From contig OX638318.1 of NCBI GenBank assembly GCA_951812585.1, positions 2,230,380-2,294,379 on the forward strand: DNA of 64,000 nt, read 5' to 3'. The translations under genes and the position numbers were made by a program. Numbering within the stretch: position 1 is the stretch's first letter; each line of letters starts with the position of its first letter. Positions 8,925 to 18,437 of the stretch are shown here, piece after piece. The notes beneath the pieces are model-generated. The model saw only the letters and a program-made list of their open reading frames with translations, was not told the DNA's origin and searched no databases. The stretch is from Rhodothermales bacterium. Its GTDB lineage: Bacteria; Bacteroidota; Rhodothermia; Rhodothermales; Bin80.

Positions 8925-10154
8925 CTACCCGTACCGTAGTGCGTCGATAGGATTCAGCCGCGCAGCATTCCACGCGGGCACCAACCCGAAGACAATGCCC
9001 ACGCCTACGCAGATGCCGAAGGCCAGCCCAATGGTTCCAATTGCCAGTGCGGCCGGGATGAAGCGCCCAACAAGTTCGGTTACGCCTGCCGACACGGCGA
9101 CGCCCATGAGGCCGGCGATCAGGCACACACCAACAGCTTCTATCAAGAACTGCGTTAAGATTGCCCGCTGCCGTGCGCCAACTGCCTTGCGGATACCAAT
9201 CTCCTTGGTGCGCTCCTTGACCGAAACAAACATGATATTCATCACGCCAATGCCTCCAACCACGAGGGCGAGGCTGGTGAGGAAGATACCGATGGCGTAC
9301 GTGATGCCCTTGATACGCCCAATGACCTCCTTAAACATCTCCGTCTGGTTGATGGCAAAATTGTCTTCCTCCATGGCATCCACACCGCGCGCGGCGCGGA
9401 CGATGCCGGTTATCTCATCTTTGGCATCATCAAGGTGATCCGCCGATAACGCTCTGATTTCAATTCTGGCGTTGCTTCGCCGGCCGTAATAATTTCCGAA
9501 GGTGGTCAGCGGTATCTGAACCTGGTCGTCAAACGAGAACAACCCCATAAACTTGCCTTGCTTCGCCATGACCCCGATGACTTCAAAGCGGTTGGAGCTG
9601 ATTCGGATGCGCTTGCCAAGCGGTTGTTCATTAGGAAAGAGCTCCTCAGCAACGTTGGCACCGATCACAGCCACGGCCTTCGCGGTCTGGGTTTCAAGCT
9701 CCGTGTACCACCGACCCGCGTCCAGGTTGACATCCATGACGCGCGTGATTTCAGCCGTCGAGCCCTGGGTGTAGATGCCGTACAACGTCCGGTCACGGTA
9801 CTTGACTGGCCGTACGGACTGCATGGTTGGCGCGACCGCCATCACGTATTGCGCCCGCTCTCTGATCTCGTCGGCCAGTGACACCTCGATTCTTGGCCGG
9901 CTCCATTGTCGCCGCTGTTCTGATGGCGGCGTAAACCACGACGACCGTTCAACGTAGAGTACGTTGGTGCCGAGCATCGCGAGCGAGTTCTCAAATTCGC
10001 GCTCAAGCCCGGTGATTATGGTGAACATCGCGGTGACCGTCACGATGCCGATGATGATGCCCAGCATCGTCAGCAGGCTGCGCAGCTTCTGCGACATCAG
10101 CGAGCGGATGGCGATCTGGAACGATTCCGCGATCTCTATGATGAATCGTGTCAC
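8925..10154 (-). CDS. ABC transporter permease, MacB/FtsX type (pair 1, member B)
   Basis: A 409-residue FtsX-like permease beginning MTRFIIEIAESFQ. It has the usual N-terminal helix (about 27-50, LLTMLGIIIGIVTVTAMF), a periplasmic domain with LFPNEQPLGKRIRI, and three C-terminal helices with GGIGVMNIMFVSVKERTKEIGIRKAVGA and the terminal NPIDALRYG. It is the upstream partner of the permease at 7699, with five bases between them, and probably forms a heterodimer with it (inference). It has exactly the same length as the gene at 11858 and is close to it throughout, consistent with duplication of the two-gene unit. The substrate cannot be predicted from sequence. Confidence 0.93.
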   Translation of the reverse strand: MTRFIIEIAESFQIAIRSLMSQKLRSLLTMLGIIIGIVTVTAMFTIITGLEREFENSLAMLGTNVLYVERSSWFTPPSEQRRQWSRPRIEVSLADEIRERAQYVMAVAPTMQSVRPVKYRDRTLYGIYTQGSTAEITRVMDVNLDAGRWYTELETQTAKAVAVIGANVAEELFPNEQPLGKRIRISSNRFEVIGVMAKQGKFMGLFSFDDQVQIPLTTFGNYYGRRSNARIEIRALSADHLDDAKDEITGIVRAARGVDAMEEDNFAINQTEMFKEVIGRIKGITYAIGIFLTSLALVVGGIGVMNIMFVSVKERTKEIGIRKAVGARQRAILTQFLIEAVGVCLIAGLMGVAVSAGVTELVGRFIPAALAIGTIGLAFGICVGVGIVFGLVPAWNAARLNPIDALRYG

Positions 10155-10630
10155 AGCCGTTTATGCATTAGTTCCGCTGCTCTGCACCCGCGCCAACGCC
10201 GCGCAAGGGCCCATGCGGGCAGCCGGTGGCAATATACGAACCGACGCGCATGTCAGAGCCGCCAGTCCTGGAAACAGCCAGTCCAGCACCAGCCCACCCA
10301 AGTCCTTGCAGTCCCCACGTATAGAGGCGGTGCGCTCTGTAGAGAGCTCGGAGCGGTGATGAAGGGCATTTATGCCGTCGAAGGCTGCGCCGCGCGTACA
10401 TCCAACGCCCTTCTGCCCTTATGCCGCTGCCCCGTCCCGCCATTCGCTGCGCCGGGGTCGGCTTGGGATCGGCTCGGGGTGTCGGCGCCTGCATTGCTCG
10501 GAGACAAGCTGCAAAACATGATCTCCGGCGCACGGGCCTGTTGCTGTGCTCTGTGTCCCGCGAGGCAGGATTGTGAGGGAAGCGGTGGCGCAGGAGACGC
10601 AGCACGCGGGCCTGTTGCTGCGCCGGTCTC
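10155..10630. other. Gap between the two permease pairs
   Basis: About 475 bases between the downstream end of pair 2 and the start of pair 1. No gene is convincing on either strand. A 13-base word GGGCCTGTTGCTG occurs twice in the right half (around 10535 and 10608). The promoter for pair 1 and rpiA probably lies in the left half; no clear boxes were found. Confidence 0.5.
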
Positions 10631-11854
10631 CTATTCGTGCCTGAGCGCTTCGATAGGATCCAGGCGTGCGGCTTTGGAGGCGGGATATACGCCAAAAACT
10701 ATGGCCACAGCTGTCACAGCCAGGGTCGCGCCCACGGCCCAGAGCCACGGGAAAACGAAAGAAGTCTTGAACACAAGGCCCAAGATGTTGCCGCCCGCAG
10801 CACCGGCCATGATACCGATGATGCCGCCAATCTGGCAGAGAAAGATGGCTTCGTATAAGAACTGGCGTCGCACGTCCCGCTGCCGTGCGCCGACAGCCTT
10901 GCGTATGCCGATTTCACGCGTCCGTTCTGTCACGGAGACCAGCATGATGTTCATGATGCCGATGCCGGCAGCGAACAGCGTGATGAGGCCTACGGCCGCT
11001 CCGCCCAGCGCAATCTTGCCGGTAAACTGGCCAATCTGCTCGACAATGCTCTCATTGCTTTCTGCCTCAAAGTTGTTCTCTTCTCCCGGCGCTACACGCC
11101 GAATCACGCGCAGGATGCCGATCGTCTCGTCTATGGTCTGCTCCAGATCCTGCATGTTTCGTGCACGCACCGTGATGTCTATGTCTCTGTTGGCGGCGCT
11201 GTACAGGTTGATCATGCGCGTGATTGGCACAATCGCAATCATGTCAACATTCTGGCCGAAAGCATCGCCCTTCTCATCCATCACGCCGATGATGCTGTAC
11301 CGGTACCCGTCAATGACGATGTCTTTGCCCAAGGCATGCTCATTGGGAAAGAGCTCTTCATCCAGATCGGCGCCGATCACTACTACAGGACGGGCAAGCT
11401 GCACATCCTGCTCTCCGATAAAGCGGCCTTCATCCAGATCGAAGCCGTTGTTGGTCATCCAGTATTCGTTGGAGCCGAAGAATATGACTGCAGGGTCGGT
11501 CGTGACTGCGCCGGCGCGCGCTTCCACTCTGAAACCCACCGTCATCTCGGGGCTGATGCCCGTGGGGAGTTTCGCACGTTCGGCAAGGCGCACTGCCTCC
11601 GCGTAGGTAAGGTTCTGCCGCGGTCGCCACTGGCCGCCCGATTGCCGGAAGCCCGATCTGCTGCTCACCGTGAACGTGGTCGCCCCGAATGACTCAATAG
11701 TGCTGGTGGCGCTGGAGCGAATCACCTCCACGGCGGTGACCGCCACGATGATGGCGAACACGCCAATGATCATGCCCAGAAGCGTCAAGGCACTCCGCAA
11801 CTTGTGGCTGCGGACCGCTTCCCAAGCCAGCCGCACAAACTCCAGCTTGATCAT
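10631..11854 (-). CDS. ABC transporter permease, MacB/FtsX type (pair 2, member A)
   Basis: A 407-residue FtsX-like permease starting MIKLEFVRLAWE. The same layout is seen as in the gene at 7699: an N-terminal helix (ALTLLGMIIGVFAIIVAV), a periplasmic domain with FGQNVDMIAIVPITRM, and three C-terminal helices with GIGIMNIMLVSVTERTREIG and a DPIEALRHE end. Most of the sequence lines up with that gene without long gaps. It lies three bases downstream of the permease at 11858. As with pair 1, the ATP-binding subunit is missing from the window and must come from elsewhere if the complex is a transporter. Confidence 0.93.
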   Translation of the reverse strand: MIKLEFVRLAWEAVRSHKLRSALTLLGMIIGVFAIIVAVTAVEVIRSSATSTIESFGATTFTVSSRSGFRQSGGQWRPRQNLTYAEAVRLAERAKLPTGISPEMTVGFRVEARAGAVTTDPAVIFFGSNEYWMTNNGFDLDEGRFIGEQDVQLARPVVVIGADLDEELFPNEHALGKDIVIDGYRYSIIGVMDEKGDAFGQNVDMIAIVPITRMINLYSAANRDIDITVRARNMQDLEQTIDETIGILRVIRRVAPGEENNFEAESNESIVEQIGQFTGKIALGGAAVGLITLFAAGIGIMNIMLVSVTERTREIGIRKAVGARQRDVRRQFLYEAIFLCQIGGIIGIMAGAAGGNILGLVFKTSFVFPWLWAVGATLAVTAVAIVFGVYPASKAARLDPIEALRHE

Positions 11855-11857
11855 GAC

Positions 11858-13087
11858 TCAGCTGTATCGAAGCGCGTCTATCGGATTCTGACGTGCAGCA
11901 TTCCACGCCGGCACGATGCCGAACACGATGCCCACGCCCACGCAGATGCTAAAGGCCAGGAGCACCGTGCCCGGTGCCAGATAGGCCGGAATGAACTGGC
12001 TGATGATCAGCACCAGCCCGCCGGAGAACGCAACCCCGATGATGCCTGCGCCCACGCAAACGCCGACGGCCTCGATCAGAAACTGGATCAGGATGGCTCG
12101 CCGCGGTGCGCCTACCGCCTTGCGTACCCCAATCTCCCGCGTTCGCTCCTTCACGGATACGAACATGATATTCATCACGCCAATGCCACCCACAACAAGG
12201 GCCAAGCCCGTCAAAAATACACCGATGGCATAGATCGTAGCCTTTACCTGGCCAATCTGGTCGCGAAAGGCCTGGGCCTTGTTGATCTCAAAATTGTTTT
12301 CCTCCGCAGCATCCACGCCGCGCGCTGTCCGCACGATGCCCGTAAGCTCGTCCTCCGCCAGGTGCATCACATCGCCGGAGGCGACCTTGGCTTCTATGGT
12401 CACGCTGCGGTAGCGTCCAAACAAGCGCTCGAAAGTGCTGATCGGCACCTGGACTTGCTCATCAAAAGAGAAGACACCCATAAACTTGCCTTGCCGCTTC
12501 AGCACGCCGATAACTTCAAATCGCGTTCCTCCGATACGAATCCGTTTGCCGAGGGCCTGCTCATTCGGAAACAGCTCTTCCGCAACTTCGGAACCGATGA
12601 CGGCCACCGGACGCGTAGTTTGCAGATCCACTTGGGAATACCACCGCCCAGCGTCCAGATCGATGTCGCTGATTCGGGCGGCCTCAGGTGTAGACCCCTC
12701 GATGTAGATGCCGTAGAGCGCCCGGTCGCGATAACGAACCGGCCGACTGGAGCCCACCGACGGGGCCACCGCGTTGACGTACCGGGCCTGCGAACGGATG
12801 TCGTTTACCAGATCCGCGGTGATGTTGGGGCGATTGCGCTGAGCGATCCATTCGGAGGGGCTCATGAACCACCCGTACTTCTCCACATAGAGCACGTTGG
12901 TGCCCAACATGGAAAGCGAGTTCTCGAAGGCGCGCTCCAATCCGTTGATGATCGTGAACATGCCCGTGACCGTGACGATGCCGATCACAATGCCCAGCAT
13001 CGTCAGGAAGCTGCGCAGTTTCTGGCCGGATATGGATCGCGCCGCGATGCGCAGTCCTTCCCAGAGCTCAATGAAAATTCTCGCCAC
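11858..13087 (-). CDS. ABC transporter permease, MacB/FtsX type (pair 2, member B)
   Basis: A 409-residue FtsX-like permease. The frame is open upstream to 13378, but homology with the gene at 8925 begins at the GTG at 13087 (VARIFIELWEGLRIAARS), giving the same 409-residue length, so that GTG is taken as start. Features: N-terminal helix (FLTMLGIVIGIVTVTGMF), LGTNVLYVEKYGW, LFPNEQALGKRIRI in the periplasmic domain, and C-terminal GGIGVMNIMFVSVKERTREIGVRKAVGA with NPIDALRYS at the end. It is the first gene of the minus-strand run, divergent from the small DUF5989 gene. Confidence 0.92.
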   Translation of the reverse strand: MARIFIELWEGLRIAARSISGQKLRSFLTMLGIVIGIVTVTGMFTIINGLERAFENSLSMLGTNVLYVEKYGWFMSPSEWIAQRNRPNITADLVNDIRSQARYVNAVAPSVGSSRPVRYRDRALYGIYIEGSTPEAARISDIDLDAGRWYSQVDLQTTRPVAVIGSEVAEELFPNEQALGKRIRIGGTRFEVIGVLKRQGKFMGVFSFDEQVQVPISTFERLFGRYRSVTIEAKVASGDVMHLAEDELTGIVRTARGVDAAEENNFEINKAQAFRDQIGQVKATIYAIGVFLTGLALVVGGIGVMNIMFVSVKERTREIGVRKAVGAPRRAILIQFLIEAVGVCVGAGIIGVAFSGGLVLIISQFIPAYLAPGTVLLAFSICVGVGIVFGIVPAWNAARQNPIDALRYS

Positions 13088-13226
13088 GTGGTTTTGGCGC
13101 TGTCTCGGTTGTCGGCATTCCTGCGATGTGCTACGGATAGTCGTGCAGCGGGTTACAGCACCAGCCAAAAAAGCACCGGGGCGGGACACAACAGGCCAAG
13201 CGGACGTAAAACGATAAAGGCTAAAC

Positions 13227-13394
13227 GTGCGCACAGTGAGCAAGTTGACCATAGTCGCGGAATTCTGGCGTTTTCTGCGGGTGCGGAAGAAATTCTGGCT
13301 GTTTCCGGTAGCGTTGGTGCTCCTGCTTTTGAGTTTGCTGATCGTGGTGACGCAGGGATCCGCGTTGGCACCTTTCATCTATGCGTTGTTCTAA
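13227..13394 (+). CDS. DUF5989 family small membrane protein
   Basis: A 55-residue protein from the GTG at 13227 (a GTG at 13236 is an alternative). It contains VAEFWRFLRVRKKFWLFP, one membrane helix rich in leucine and valine, then TQGSALAPFIYALF at the C terminus, which is the recognisable pattern of the DUF5989 family. Function is unknown; in other genomes such proteins often accompany a small SxtJ-like membrane protein, not seen here. It sits alone between the divergent permease operon and parA, 81 bases before the parA start. Confidence 0.8.
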   Translation: MRTVSKLTIVAEFWRFLRVRKKFWLFPVALVLLLLSLLIVVTQGSALAPFIYALF

Positions 13395-13475
13395 GTAACA
13401 TAGCGTCAGGCCCACGGGGCGTGCTTCGCTCCGCGGCAGCGCACAATGTGCGCGTACATCGCCGAGGCTGTACTT

Positions 13476-14357
13476 ATGGGAAAGGTTATTGCTATCGTGA
13501 ACCAGAAGGGAGGCGTCGGCAAGACCACGACGGCTATCAACCTGTCCGCCTCTCTTGCGGTGATGGAGCACGCTACGCTGGTCATTGACATGGATCCGCA
13601 GGCGAACTGCACCTCAGGTCTGGGCTTTGATCCGCGGACCGTGGCGCATTCGTGCTACGAAGTGCTCATCTCCACGGTGGAATTCATGCATGCGGTGCGG
13701 CCCACCGATGTGCCCAACCTTGACCTCTTGCCGGGCAACATCCACCTTGTCGGCGCAGAGATTGAACTCCTTGCCGAAGAATTCCGCGAGCGCCGCCTTG
13801 CGCGCGCTCTGCACAAGGTCAAGGACCGGTACGACTTCATTTTCATCGACTGTCCTCCGTCGCTCGGACTGCTGACGGTCAATGCCATGACTGCCGCCGA
13901 CTCAGTACTGATTCCCGTACAGGCGGAGTATTTCGCACTGGAAGGGCTTGGGCAGCTCCTGAACACCATCAAGAAGCTTCGACGCCACCTCAATCCGCGC
14001 TTGGATATCGAGGGCGTTCTGTTAACGCTTTTCGACGCACGCCTGCGACTATCCAACCAGGTGGCAGCCGAGGTCAAGCGCTACTTTGATCCGTACCTGT
14101 TCAAGACGGTGGCGCAGCGCAACGTGCGCATAGCCGAAGCGTCCAGCTTTGGCAAGCCCGCACTGATGTTCGATGGCACATCCACCGGTGCCAAAAATTA
14201 CTTGGCGCTTGCAAAGGAAGTACTTGCGAAGAATGCCGCGCTCATCCAGCAAAAGTCAGTAAGATCCAAGTCGCCCCCGCATATGGTTTCCACCAGCGGC
14301 GTGGTGCACGCGTATTCTTCTTCTTCGACTGGAGACAATGCGCGTTTTCAAGACTAA
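13476..14357 (+). CDS. parA: Chromosome partitioning ATPase ParA (Soj)
   Basis: A 293-residue ParA from the ATG at 13476 (MGKVIAIVNQKGGVGKTTT); an ATG at 13446 is in frame but adds residues not seen in the family. The deviant Walker A motif KGGVGKTT, the VIDMDPQANCTSGLG switch and the FIFIDCPPSLGLLT Walker B region are all present. ParA binds DNA non-specifically with ATP and drives ParB-parS complexes apart. The last 35 residues or so (after LIQQKSVRSKS) are a Ser-rich tail with no family match. parB follows after 30 bases. I found no parS palindrome in the window. Confidence 0.96.
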   Translation: MGKVIAIVNQKGGVGKTTTAINLSASLAVMEHATLVIDMDPQANCTSGLGFDPRTVAHSCYEVLISTVEFMHAVRPTDVPNLDLLPGNIHLVGAEIELLAEEFRERRLARALHKVKDRYDFIFIDCPPSLGLLTVNAMTAADSVLIPVQAEYFALEGLGQLLNTIKKLRRHLNPRLDIEGVLLTLFDARLRLSNQVAAEVKRYFDPYLFKTVAQRNVRIAEASSFGKPALMFDGTSTGAKNYLALAKEVLAKNAALIQQKSVRSKSPPHMVSTSGVVHAYSSSSTGDNARFQD

Positions 14358-14387
14358 CTTATCTGGTCAGCACGCTTCAGGCGCATC

Positions 14388-15284
14388 ATGGCAAAGAGAA
14401 GGCCTGCCCTAGGTCGTGGGCTGGATGCCCTTATTCCTTCCGATGGCCCGTTTGCGCTTCCAGAAGCGCCGGGCCAGGTCGCAGTCGGCATCGTTGAAGT
14501 CAGGACTGATTGCATAGCCACGAATCCGTATCAGCCGCGGCAGGACTTTGATGACGATGCGCTGCGCGCCTTGGCCCTGTCCATTGAACAGCTCGGCATC
14601 ATTCAGCCGATCACGGTCAAGGCGCTGGGAGACGGGCGCTACGAAACTATTGCAGGAGAGCGCCGCCTGCGTGCTGCGCGGCAGGCAGGACTGCGCAGGG
14701 TACCGGTTTTCGTGCGGGAAGCCAATAAGGAGGAGATGCTTGAGATGGCGCTGGTCGAAAACGTCCAGCGCGAGCAGTTGAACCCTATCGAAGTGGCGCT
14801 TGCGTACCAGCGCCTTGTGGAAGAGTGCGGGTTGAATCAGGAGCAGGTAGCTACAAAAGTTGGAAAGACCCGCTCCAGCGTGACCAACGCGCTGCGACTC
14901 TTGCGCCTGCCGCCGCGGGTTCAGGCAGCAGTCCGCGAGCGTGCACTTTCGATGGGCCATGCGCGGGCCTTGCTCAGCCTAACCGATACCGACGCGCAGC
15001 TGCGGCTGTTTGAGCTCATCCTACGCAAGAAGCTCTCTGTGCGCCAGGTGGAGCAACGTGTCCGGCAGCTGACGCAGCAGGTCACGAAGAAAAAGCATCG
15101 CGCGGTACTTCCTGCACGCGTGTCCCGGCAATTGGAGGCGTATGAGCAATCTTTGCGCACGCACTACGGTACAAGGGTCAAGCTCACGTGCGACGCGGCT
15201 GGCAAGGGCACGATTGAATTTCACTACTTCTCCACCGACGATCTTGAGCGGATGCTGGAGCTGCTTCTGGGGCAGCAGGGTTAG
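14388..15284 (+). CDS. parB: Chromosome partitioning protein ParB
   Basis: A 298-residue ParB. The N terminus [15 protein letters not shown] is the usual ParA-stimulating segment. The CTP-binding ParB/Srx domain shows [12 protein letters not shown] and the [12 protein letters not shown] box. A helix-turn-helix follows ([27 protein letters not shown]), then the spacer with [13 protein letters not shown], and a C-terminal dimerisation region. It recognises parS and loads as a sliding clamp, acting with the ParA encoded just upstream. The pair continues without a clear terminator into a DUF5683 gene seven bases later. Confidence 0.96.
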   Translation: MAKRRPALGRGLDALIPSDGPFALPEAPGQVAVGIVEVRTDCIATNPYQPRQDFDDDALRALALSIEQLGIIQPITVKALGDGRYETIAGERRLRAARQAGLRRVPVFVREANKEEMLEMALVENVQREQLNPIEVALAYQRLVEECGLNQEQVATKVGKTRSSVTNALRLLRLPPRVQAAVRERALSMGHARALLSLTDTDAQLRLFELILRKKLSVRQVEQRVRQLTQQVTKKKHRAVLPARVSRQLEAYEQSLRTHYGTRVKLTCDAAGKGTIEFHYFSTDDLERMLELLLGQQG

Positions 15285-15291
15285 GCGCTGC

Positions 15292-15864
15292 ATGCTGGTG
15301 TGCATAGTGTCGGGGCTGTTGGTGCCTGGCACAGCGGCCCAGCTTGATTCCGTGGCAGTAGACCGTCCGGTCCAGGCATTGCGGCGCGCCTGGATACCCG
15401 GACTCGGGCAGGTCTACAATCGGCAGTATGTCAAGATGTCCTTTGTGTATGCAGGTCTGGGCGCTTTTGCGGGCAGCGCGCTGCTTGTGAACAAGCGGTA
15501 TCTGTTGTACCGACACGCCTACCTCTACACCGCCCGCACGCATGACGATGGGACCCCGGTCTTTCCCTCCTATGCGTCCGACTATGCGGCGCTCTTGAGA
15601 CACCTTGATCTGGCTCCTGAGGAAGACCTTGGGCCGCAGGAGATTGCCGCCCGCCGCGCGCGACTGGAACCACAGATCCGTTCGCAGCGCGACAATCTGC
15701 GCCGCAACCGCGACCTGCTGTATGTGGGCTTTGTGCTGTGGTATGGACTTTCCATTCTGGATGCATTTGTCAGCGCACATCTGATCGATTTTGACGTCAG
15801 CGATGCTTTGGCACTATCATTGCGGGCTACACCAGGAAGTTGGTCTTTGCGCTGGTCGTTTTGA
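15292..15864 (+). CDS. DUF5683 domain-containing protein
   Basis: A 190-residue protein starting at the ATG at 15292, seven bases after parB. It has an N-terminal signal peptide (LVCIVSGLLVPGTAA) and the family hallmark AWIPGLGQVYNRQYVKM, followed by a hydrophobic helix (FVYAGLGAFAGSALLV) and another near residues 145-165. Bacteroidota genomes often carry this gene beside parAB, as here; its molecular role is unknown. The gene at 59407 carries a similar LPGLGHRY motif and may be a distant relative. Confidence 0.85.
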   Translation: MLVCIVSGLLVPGTAAQLDSVAVDRPVQALRRAWIPGLGQVYNRQYVKMSFVYAGLGAFAGSALLVNKRYLLYRHAYLYTARTHDDGTPVFPSYASDYAALLRHLDLAPEEDLGPQEIAARRARLEPQIRSQRDNLRRNRDLLYVGFVLWYGLSILDAFVSAHLIDFDVSDALALSLRATPGSWSLRWSF

Positions 15865-15879
15865 GCAATTTGTGACAAG

Positions 15880-17004
15880 ATGGCGCGGATTGTCTATGCC
15901 TTGAGTGGGCAGGGGCGCGGGCACGCTTCGCGCTGTCTGGCGATTTCCGCGGCGCTGAGGAAACGGGGCCACGAAGTGCTGTTCTGCGGCGGCGGCACCG
16001 CCAAGGTGATTCTTGCGGAACGGGGAGAGTTCATCGTGGAGGTGCCGGAGCTCAAGACGGTGCTGCGGGACAACATCGTTCAAGCCGCGCCCACGCTGAT
16101 AGCTAACTGGGCTTCAATCGCCAACCTGGAGCGGATCGTCGCGCATCTGACGGAGGCACTGCGCGCTATTGGCCCCGACCTCTTGATCACCGACTTTGAA
16201 GCCTTCTCCTGGCGGGCGGCGGAGCGGCTCGGTGTGCCTACGATCTCGCTGAACCACCAGCAGGTCGTCACCGAGACCATCTACGAGATCCCTTTCGAAC
16301 ACTGGCTGGACGCGCAAGTCGCAAAGGCGATCATCAGTGTCATTGCGCCGAAGAAGCCGGTTCGTCTGCTGCTCACTTCGTTCTTCTTTCCGCGCCTCAG
16401 GCGCCCGCGCGTAACAGCGCTGGTGCCTCCGATCATTCGCGACGAAGTCGTAAAGCTCAAGGCCAGCCGGGGCGATCACGTTCTGGTCTATTACAATCAG
16501 CCGGAGGGCAGCAAGGCGCTTCTGAATCTCTTGCGCGAGGACGGCCGTCGCTACATAGTCTACAACTTTCCACCGCCTTCGGATGTGTCTCGGTATGCCA
16601 ATGTGGAGTTCAAGCCGCCCAGCATCCAAGGCTTTCTGAAGGACCTCGCGAGCGGTCGCGGTGTGCTTTGCACGGCGGGCTTTACGCTGATCAGCGAAGC
16701 GCTCTATCTAGGCAAGCCGCTCCTGGCTGTTCCGAATCGCGGCATCTTCGAGCAGACCATCAATGCCATCTTTCTAGCCAAAGGCGGGTTGGGCAAGGCG
16801 GTGGTCGGGCGTGCGCTTGAGGCAGACGACCTCGACGACTTTCACCAGAATCTGGATCATTATGCCGGCCGGCTCCATTCGCGGCGGCGAAGCGGAAACA
16901 AACGGGCGGTCGCCCTCATTGAAGAGGTCCTTGTCAGCACAGGTCCCTCTTTTCATGCGTTTGCTGGTGTGCACCACGCTGCTATGATCACTTCTACCAA
17001 GTAG
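15880..17004 (+). CDS. Glycosyltransferase, MJ1255-like
   Basis: A 374-residue protein beginning MARIVYALSGQGRGHASRCLAIS, the nucleotide-sugar glycosyltransferase B-fold start with the GxGRGHA loop seen in MJ1255-type and UDP-GlcNAc-transferase-like enzymes. A C-terminal donor-binding region shows VLCTAGFTLISEALYLGKPLLAVP. The acceptor is not evident. It is 15 bases from the DUF5683 gene and about 130 bases upstream of the serine-palmitoyltransferase-like gene, so glycosylation of a sphingolipid or sulfonolipid is an attractive but unproven idea. The last 25 residues (after EVLVSTGPS) are unlike the rest of the fold. Confidence 0.8.
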   Translation: MARIVYALSGQGRGHASRCLAISAALRKRGHEVLFCGGGTAKVILAERGEFIVEVPELKTVLRDNIVQAAPTLIANWASIANLERIVAHLTEALRAIGPDLLITDFEAFSWRAAERLGVPTISLNHQQVVTETIYEIPFEHWLDAQVAKAIISVIAPKKPVRLLLTSFFFPRLRRPRVTALVPPIIRDEVVKLKASRGDHVLVYYNQPEGSKALLNLLREDGRRYIVYNFPPPSDVSRYANVEFKPPSIQGFLKDLASGRGVLCTAGFTLISEALYLGKPLLAVPNRGIFEQTINAIFLAKGGLGKAVVGRALEADDLDDFHQNLDHYAGRLHSRRRSGNKRAVALIEEVLVSTGPSFHAFAGVHHAAMITSTK

Positions 17005-17131
17005 GCTGCCTCGTCCGATTAGTCATCTCTCAGCTGCGGCGCGGCGCTACGTCTTGTATCTTGTCTGAAATTTGGCTAATCTACCGGCGGCAGGCAGTAT
17101 CCATTCCATGGCACGGTCCCAGGAGGCGCTA

Positions 17132-18397
17132 ATGATGATGCCGGGCGACGCTCCCGTTTCGCGGGAGCCGTCCATCTTTTCCAAGACGCACGCCTTCATG
17201 GCTGCGGATGCGTTCGTGCCGACGATCATTGCGTCCGGGTTGTACCCGTATTTTCGCGCTATAGAGCGCAATGAGGGTACGCGTGCCATCGTGGATGGCC
17301 GGGAGGTCATCATGGCCGGTTCCAACAATTACCTCGGTCTGGCTTCCGATCCGCGTGTCAAGGAGGCAGCGGAGCTTGCTATTCAGCAGTACGGTACTGG
17401 TTGTACTGGCAGCCGCTTTCTGAACGGTACGCTGGACATCCATCTGGAGCTGGAGGAGCGGCTGGCCGCCTTCATGGGCAAGGAGGCCTGCGTTCTGTTT
17501 TCTACGGGGTACATGACCAATATGGGCGTGATTCAGAGCATCACGTCCAAGAACGATCTGATCTTCTCAGACAAGGACAACCATGCGTGCATCGTCGCGG
17601 GAACGCAGGTAAGCTCGGCTGACACTTGGCGGTTCCGCCATGACGACATCAACCACTTGCGCAGGCTTCTGGTGAAAGCTGAGCAGGAGCGTCCGCATGC
17701 GAACAAGTTGATCGTCACCGATGGTGTTTTTTCAATGAGCGGGCGCATTGCGCGCGTGCCTGAGCTTGTGGAGGTGGCCAACGAATTCGATGCGGCGCTG
17801 ATGCTGGATGATGCGCATGCGGTGGGCGTGATCGGGCCTGGAGGCCGGGGGTCTGCCGCGTCCTTCGGATTAGCGGACGAGGTTCCGCTGACTACCGGCA
17901 CATTCTCAAAGAGCTTTTCTTCGCTGGGCGGATTTGTCGTGGGGGAACGCGACATCATAGAATACATTCGTCATCACGCCAGCGTGCACATCTTCAGCGC
18001 ATCGATGCCGCCCTCGTGCGTGGCAACGGTCTTGAAGTGCCTGGATATTCTCGAGGAGGAGACTTGGCGGCTGGAGCGTTTGTGGAAGATTTCCCACTAC
18101 ATGCGGGAGGGGTTCAAGAACGCCGGCTTCAACGTGTGGACAAGCCAGGCACCGATCATCCCGGTCGTGATCGGAACCGAGATGAATGCCGCTTTTCAGT
18201 TCTGGGCCGATCTTCTGGAGGAGGGCATCTTTGTGAATCCGGTCGTGCCGTGGCGTGGTGCTGTTCCTGGGGGGCGCGCGATCATGCGCACCTCCTACAT
18301 GGCCACCCATACGGATGAGGATCTGGATCAAATCCTGGAAGCTTTTCGGCGCGTAGGATTCCGGAACGGGCTGCGCAGCAACAACGGGCAGGCGTAG
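17132..18397 (+). CDS. Alpha-oxoamine synthase, serine palmitoyltransferase-like
   Basis: A 421-residue PLP enzyme. The start at 17132 is chosen because AGGAGG lies at 17121-17126, six bases before it; the frame is open further upstream to a TTG at 17072. The fold-type I signatures are clear: NNYLGLASDP, YGTGCTGSRFLNGTLDIHLELE, the LDDAHAVGVIGPGGRG Asp region, and TGTFSKSFSSLGG with the PLP lysine. The family condenses an amino acid with an acyl-CoA or acyl-ACP; closest in pattern are serine palmitoyltransferases, with cysteate acyltransferases of sulfonolipid synthesis and 8-amino-7-oxononanoate synthase as alternatives. Biotin genes are absent nearby. The adjacent GNAT gene favours a lipid role. 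Confidence 0.88.
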   Translation: MMMPGDAPVSREPSIFSKTHAFMAADAFVPTIIASGLYPYFRAIERNEGTRAIVDGREVIMAGSNNYLGLASDPRVKEAAELAIQQYGTGCTGSRFLNGTLDIHLELEERLAAFMGKEACVLFSTGYMTNMGVIQSITSKNDLIFSDKDNHACIVAGTQVSSADTWRFRHDDINHLRRLLVKAEQERPHANKLIVTDGVFSMSGRIARVPELVEVANEFDAALMLDDAHAVGVIGPGGRGSAASFGLADEVPLTTGTFSKSFSSLGGFVVGERDIIEYIRHHASVHIFSASMPPSCVATVLKCLDILEEETWRLERLWKISHYMREGFKNAGFNVWTSQAPIIPVVIGTEMNAAFQFWADLLEEGIFVNPVVPWRGAVPGGRAIMRTSYMATHTDEDLDQILEAFRRVGFRNGLRSNNGQA

Positions 18398-18437
18398 GAC
18401 CCTCTCATCGGCAAGCATGCCACGATGGCACGCCTAG

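Noticed and set aside
11804-13588. 594-residue plus-strand open frame
   Set aside because: Antisense to a permease at both ends and running into parA; no recognisable domain.
13088-15291. Possible parS sites near parAB
   Set aside because: No 16-base palindrome close to the TGTTTCACGTGAAACA consensus was found; CCACGTGG near 13084 is too short.
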